From: Blastomussa wellsi
Taxonomy: Eukaryota > Cnidaria > Anthozoa > Scleractinia > Plerogyridae
Length of the DNA: 64,000 nt
Direction: 5' to 3'
Assembly: GCA_947652115.1 (NCBI GenBank)
Contig: OX393565.1
Location: 22,943,847 to 23,007,846, forward strand
Part shown: positions 59,439 to 64,000 of the stretch, piece after piece
Layout of the letters: each line of letters begins with the position of its first letter
Position numbering within the stretch: position 1 is the first letter of the stretch
Translations under genes and position numbers: made by a program
The notes under the pieces: model-generated
Database searches by the model: none
What the model was told of the DNA's origin: nothing
What the model saw: only the letters and a program-made list of their open reading frames with translations

Positions 59439-62400
59439 CTAATCACTATCTTCTAAGGCAGCTGGATTTTCATACCATGTAAGGCCGACTGGAGAATTGA
59501 GCGGATAGTCATTCAGGCAATTATAATCCAAATGTTGAAGTATTTCCTTCCAAACATCCCTGTTATCTCTGCTGTTGCATCCAAGATGCTCGACATCACC
59601 ATAATCATCATCATGCGTATGGACGGCAGTTTCGTCCACGTCATCGATGACGTCACTGTGAACGTCGTCGTCACAGTCGGAATCGTAATCACCAACGTAA
59701 TCTTTGCTATCATTGTCAACTAGAGACGAATGTCTTGCTGTCAGAATCTGGCAAATCATGCTATTAAATTGTAACAAGGTGTCATCGCTAGATGTCGATC
59801 TAAGGTGAGACCTGCCGTATATGTCTCCAAATTTTGTGTCACTCTCGACTGGCCCCAAATCCTCGCTATAGTATTCTTTGAACTCAGTGTGGCTCAGCGT
59901 TTTCTCAGTTTCCCAAAGAGAACTAAACCCATTTTCTCCATCCCCACTCATAGCAGTTGCGTTGTCTTCAGACGACTCTGAAATACCGAATGAAACTTTT
60001 CGGCTGCAATCCTTAGCTGGTGGGACTTTTGCCGCGAAAGACCAGTTTGATCTCCATGCATAATTTTCGAACCTGTCTTCGCCCTCGGCAATGCTTTCCT
60101 GTATTTCACTTTCCTTGTGTTGAACCCTTGTGCCTCGTGAAAAGCTAGGATCACCGTTTTCTTCCGGCGTGTATCTAAATATAGTTTGCAGAATTCTTTT
60201 CATTATGTATTCAGACATTTCTAGCTCTTCTTTTCCCCGATCGAGGGAACAGTTAGAATAGGAATCATTTAGAATGGCCACAAACATATTTTCTATGATG
60301 ATAATTGCCGTGAGAAAGAAACTGACGAGAAACAATCTTCCCATAATGAAACCATCTTCCTCGAGTTTCTGTATCAAACCCTTGCTTCCAATGGCCATGA
60401 GAAACTGTGACACAAAAGCTTTGCCAACAGATGAGAACATCGGGTTTTCTGCACCGAATGCGATAATCCCGGAAACAGCATAACCAGTTGACAGGACACA
60501 AAAAATCACAAAGAATGTCGTAACTGTTGGTAAGCGACTCCTCATAAAGGTTGAAAGTTTGATCACTTGGCTGTTGAAATGGAAACACTTTAGGAGACGC
60601 AGTGTGGCTATGGCAGACGTTATACATATTGCCACAGTTTCAGCCTCGGACCATAAAAGGGCATTGTGGAAGCTCACTGGTACAAAAGGATTCATTTTTA
60701 ATTTTGCTAATGTTATAGCTACTTCTCTTGATTTTATCCTCTGGAAAAGCAGTGCAAGAGAAGCAGTTAAAATCTGGAAAATTTCCATCAGGTTCCACGC
60801 GGACTTGAAGTATAAGCATTTTTGTTGGAACATCTTGATGCATTCTATGATCGAGTAGTAAAGAAGAAAGACACCAAACAGCAATACAAAAAGTAGATAC
60901 GTGTCATGAGCTAGTGAATCGGTTAAATGAAGAGGTAATATTCCATAACTTCTAAAAGTGCCATAATATCCAGATGGAAGTGCCTCAAAGAAATACGCCA
61001 TGACGCTTAGGAGATTGCTCGAGGGATTAAACAGTGAGAACTCGACTATCACAGCTCGAGTTTGAGAATCGATCCAATTGTTCTTTATTAAATCGTTGAT
61101 AACCCTTCTGGCTATAAATTTGTTGTATCCCAAATTAGCTATGTATCCACCTCCGTGGTAAACAGCAAAACGACCCCAAGAATCAAAGCCACCAAACTGT
61201 TCATCCATGCTGTATTCCCAGTTTTCAGGACACGTAGTCAGAGATGCGTTGAAAGTTCCTGTGTGGGAATTCCAGATGTTCGTATCTTCATCTTTACGAG
61301 AATACGAATAATGACAAAAACCAATGATTTTTCGAAAAATACCAGCTACGTTACACGAGTCTGTTGATCATGTGAAAAAAATTAGAAACATTTAACGAAA
61401 TGTCTTAAAGCAAACTTCTTCATACTTACTTAGTTTAATACTTTAATACTTATTTATTGCGTTCGTAGAACGCGGTCCTAATCCAGACTTGAGCGAAGTT
61501 TTATGGGTCGGATGCAGAAGCGTGCCTATGATATCATCAAAGCTCATTCAGAGCAACCTTCTCCGAAGGATCCATTACTACTAGCAAAGATGATTGAAGC
61601 TTCAGAAGCCTCATTATAAAACTCAGCTGCTTTTCATTAGAGATTCTACTTCTGTCCGCGTGCAGAGTTGCGACGCTCTACTGTTCAAATCAGCCTTATT
61701 GTTATCCAAGAAGAACCTTGTAGCGAAGATTGTACAACTCCTGGTGCGAATATAACAGCAGATTTCGATCAGTGCCGTGATAGTCTTTTCGTTAATCGTG
61801 AATTTTATGTTTGCATTTTACCTTGCATAGGCCGTATTATGGATGTCACGCAAAAATGGAATTTTTAATGCTTTTCATTAAAACAAAAATTCATCTCCAT
61901 AAAACGATGTATCGTGCCGATTTATTTGACAACAATCGGTTAAAAACTCTCGGAAATATGAGAACGCGAAACCGACAAAATTTACAAAGAAATGTATGAA
62001 AGGGGGCAAGGCTTGCCCCTTTTCATACATTTCTTTGTAAATTTTGGCATTTTCGAGCTGACAATTAATCAGTGTAGTCCACAGTTTAATTTTTGCAGTC
62101 CTGTGCGCAGTACCGTTGCCATTAGACAAAGATTTTTTGATTGCTTCTTTACAATTTTTAGATATCTTTTTCACAGCCTTTTGATGGTTTTCGTTTTAAG
62201 TGGCCAATTAAAGTGCCTGAACTGTGACAGGCGGAGATGTCAAGTTTCACATTGGCTGTCAGCTCCACCTGTCGCACTTCTTGCAGTTTGATTGGCCAGT
62301 TGAAATACATAAGCCATTTTGGAAAGTTATCAAAAAGATGTCAAAAATAACCAAAATATTGTTATAGTGGAACAACGGCAGGGTGGGTAGAAATGTAATA

Positions 62401-64000
62401 CACGTTATTCCAAAATGGACGTTAATTTATGCACAATTGAGTAAAAATTCTATGAATTTTGCTCGTGCTATCGAGATAAGGGGGGTTAATTGACATGCGT
62501 ACCTATGCATATAGAAGAATAATTGATCAGCCGCCATTTTGGAATTAGGTTTACGCATAAAAACCGACACTTACTTGTCATGACCCGGAGCTGCCTCAGA
62601 CGAGGCATTCCGATCAGGATTGATCGTTTGTTTCCAATGTATTCCGAGATATTCTCTTCTTGACCATTGTACCAATCGTCTGAAAAGATTGCTCCAACAA
62701 ATACCTCGTTCATCCATTCCCAAAACTGGATATTATTTTTTACCTTAAACAAAATGTACAAGGGCGAAAGTTTTAAAAGATCTCTTTGCTAAAATGTTCG
62801 TTGAAGGTAAAGCGACGCCAGGTTCTGGAAAAGCAGATGTTTTGCTCGATATTAAAAAAAACAAATCTCTATTTCCCTCAGGTTGCAAGTATGTTCCTCT
62901 AAATCGGAATGAGCGTTGAACGAAGTGTCTTGTTGCAAAATACTTATAAGAAACGGGAAGAGAAAATACGTTTCCCATTTTTCATTTCCCATCTGATTAC
63001 AATTACCCCAAAGTAAGCGCTTAGTCTATAAAAGTAAAATTAAAAAAGGAATAGCCTCTTTACAAAACACATTCATACTGTGCCAAATATTTCCTCAGAA
63101 AAGACGCAACATTATTCAAGAGGCTTTCAGAAACCGCGAGATACCACAATATATCATTAATTCAAGGCTCTATTTTTAGCACTCACCTCGTCAAAATTCT
63201 GGAAGCCATTTTCCGTAGATTCAGTCAGTTGAAATCTATGCTCGTTTTTATCGCTGTAACATACAATCATCAACAGCGAGAAAAATAAAAGAAGAAAGAT
63301 CAGTTCTTTGACAAATTTGAGCATCTTCCTCTCGTTTGTTTTCAACTTCTTCGCTTGCTCTATTTCATCTAAAGACAATTCAAATAATGGCCGAACGTTG
63401 TTGTGCTGAGTTGATCTTTGAAACCTGAATGCGCGACCGCATTGTGAAGCCACAACGACTGAAACGATAATAATCTTGATGGGCTGAGAAATGAACACGT
63501 CTCCAGTCAGTGACAACACGACAGACGACAGCCATCGAGCTGACTTCTCTCCTCCCCACATGAGAGAGTAAAACACAGTAAACAAGGCGGAAGTGACAGC
63601 TGCGCTGACACATAGAAACCACGCGATGTAGACACAAAAATGAGGAAGTAAACACTGTCTTCTTTGACTGCTCATATGATCATAACGTCTACCTTGAACG
63701 TCATGTTTGGACGCACTTTTCCGAAACAAGAACGTAATTAAAACGCTTGGTGGTAATGTAATGAACATGGTTTCCAATGCAATGATAAGTTGACTCGGAG
63801 TTACTCTGAAAGGCCCTATAGTTATGGTCTGCTGGTTAGCACCGGTACTCTCCATTTCATAAAACATGGCTGATGTTACCATGAACAAGAAAAGGAAGCA
63901 ACAACAACATGACGCTCTCTGAACGCGAGTGAAGGAATCTCCGGGCTGTTTACTGAACACTGACCACCACAAGTGTTCGTCGGCGAATCCAGTCTTCTGC
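59439..64000 (-). CDS. Polycystin-1-like membrane protein, C-terminal part, 3 exons visible
   Basis: Exons in transcript order (plus coordinates): 63187-64000 (open at the window edge), 62575-62743, 59439-61360; about 967 residues with continuous phase. The first visible exon begins GFADEHLWWSVFSKQP, then FTRVQRASCC and a hydrophobic helix, as in PKD1 and PKD1L proteins just after the PLAT domain; two further membrane segments follow. Exon 2 has FWEWMNEVFV, WYNG and GMPRLRQLRV. Exon 3 opens the TOP/polycystin domain (VYHGGGYIANLG) and carries the six-helix channel-like region with a pore segment and IENMFVAILNDSY. Polycystins form ciliary or sensory receptor-channel complexes. The cytoplasmic tail (last 230 residues) is long and strongly acidic (DSDCDDDVHSDVIDDVDE). 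The remaining N-terminal extracellular part lies beyond 64000. It is not clear which PKD1L subtype this is. Confidence 0.92.
61361..62574. other. Polycystin-like gene, intron
   Basis: Non-coding. Contains the second copy of the dispersed repeat (61831-62045). Donor ACA A|GTAAGT and acceptor AACAG|AC (both read on minus) restore frame across it. Confidence 0.7.
61831..62045. repeat. Dispersed repeat, copy 2, ending in a hairpin
   Basis: Matches 4541-4731 over about 180 bp. This copy continues into an inverted repeat in which AAAATTTACAAAGAAATGTA (61977) is mirrored by TACATTTCTTTGTAAATTTT (to 62045), around GGGGCAAGGCTTGCCCC. Confidence 0.9.

Overview
The window is animal nuclear DNA. Genes are intron-rich with GT-AG (and two GC-AG) splice sites, the proteins are metazoan families, base composition is AT-rich, and introns and spacers are packed with small fold-back elements and tRNA-headed SINEs. 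The gene set and repeat style suggest an anthozoan cnidarian, most likely a stony coral. That is an inference from family content, not a species call.

Layout. (1) About 100-9206, plus strand: the 3' two thirds of SRBD1, a Tex-like RNA-binding protein, in 13 exons; its start lies left of the window. (2) 9931-12711, minus: one uninterrupted 926-codon frame holding two complete Serinc (serine incorporator / lipid scramblase-type) domains in tandem. (3) 15253-31217, plus: a complete ERO1 ER oxidoreductase in 17 exons, with an ER-stress-element-like sequence just upstream. (4) 33946-34767, plus: a TspanC8-type tetraspanin in one coding exon. (5) 35689-43838, minus: complete RTRAF (C14orf166/hCLE) in 8 exons. 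(6) 44107-45342, plus: an intronless MGME1 mitochondrial exonuclease, head to head with RTRAF over a 268-bp shared promoter. (7) 45343-54548: a 9-kb gene-poor block of MITEs, a minisatellite, a Penelope-like retroelement fragment and nested inverted repeats. (8) 54549-58111, plus: a C16orf89 (UPF0764) secreted-protein homologue in 4 exons. (9) 59439-64000, minus: the C-terminal part of a polycystin-1-like membrane protein, running off the right edge.

The genes are independent housekeeping or membrane/secretory genes rather than a pathway cluster. SRBD1/Serinc, tetraspanin/RTRAF and C16orf89/polycystin are convergent pairs, and RTRAF/MGME1 is a divergent pair.

The most unusual item is the double-Serinc protein. 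Other points worth checking are the ERSE-like site at ERO1, the SAP-like region in MGME1, the intronless tetraspanin, the two GC-AG introns, a pogo/Tigger-type element inserted 10 bp past a splice donor, and the fold-back complex around the Penelope fragment. Splice sites were placed by eye from frame continuity and family similarity recalled from memory. No alignment or search was run.
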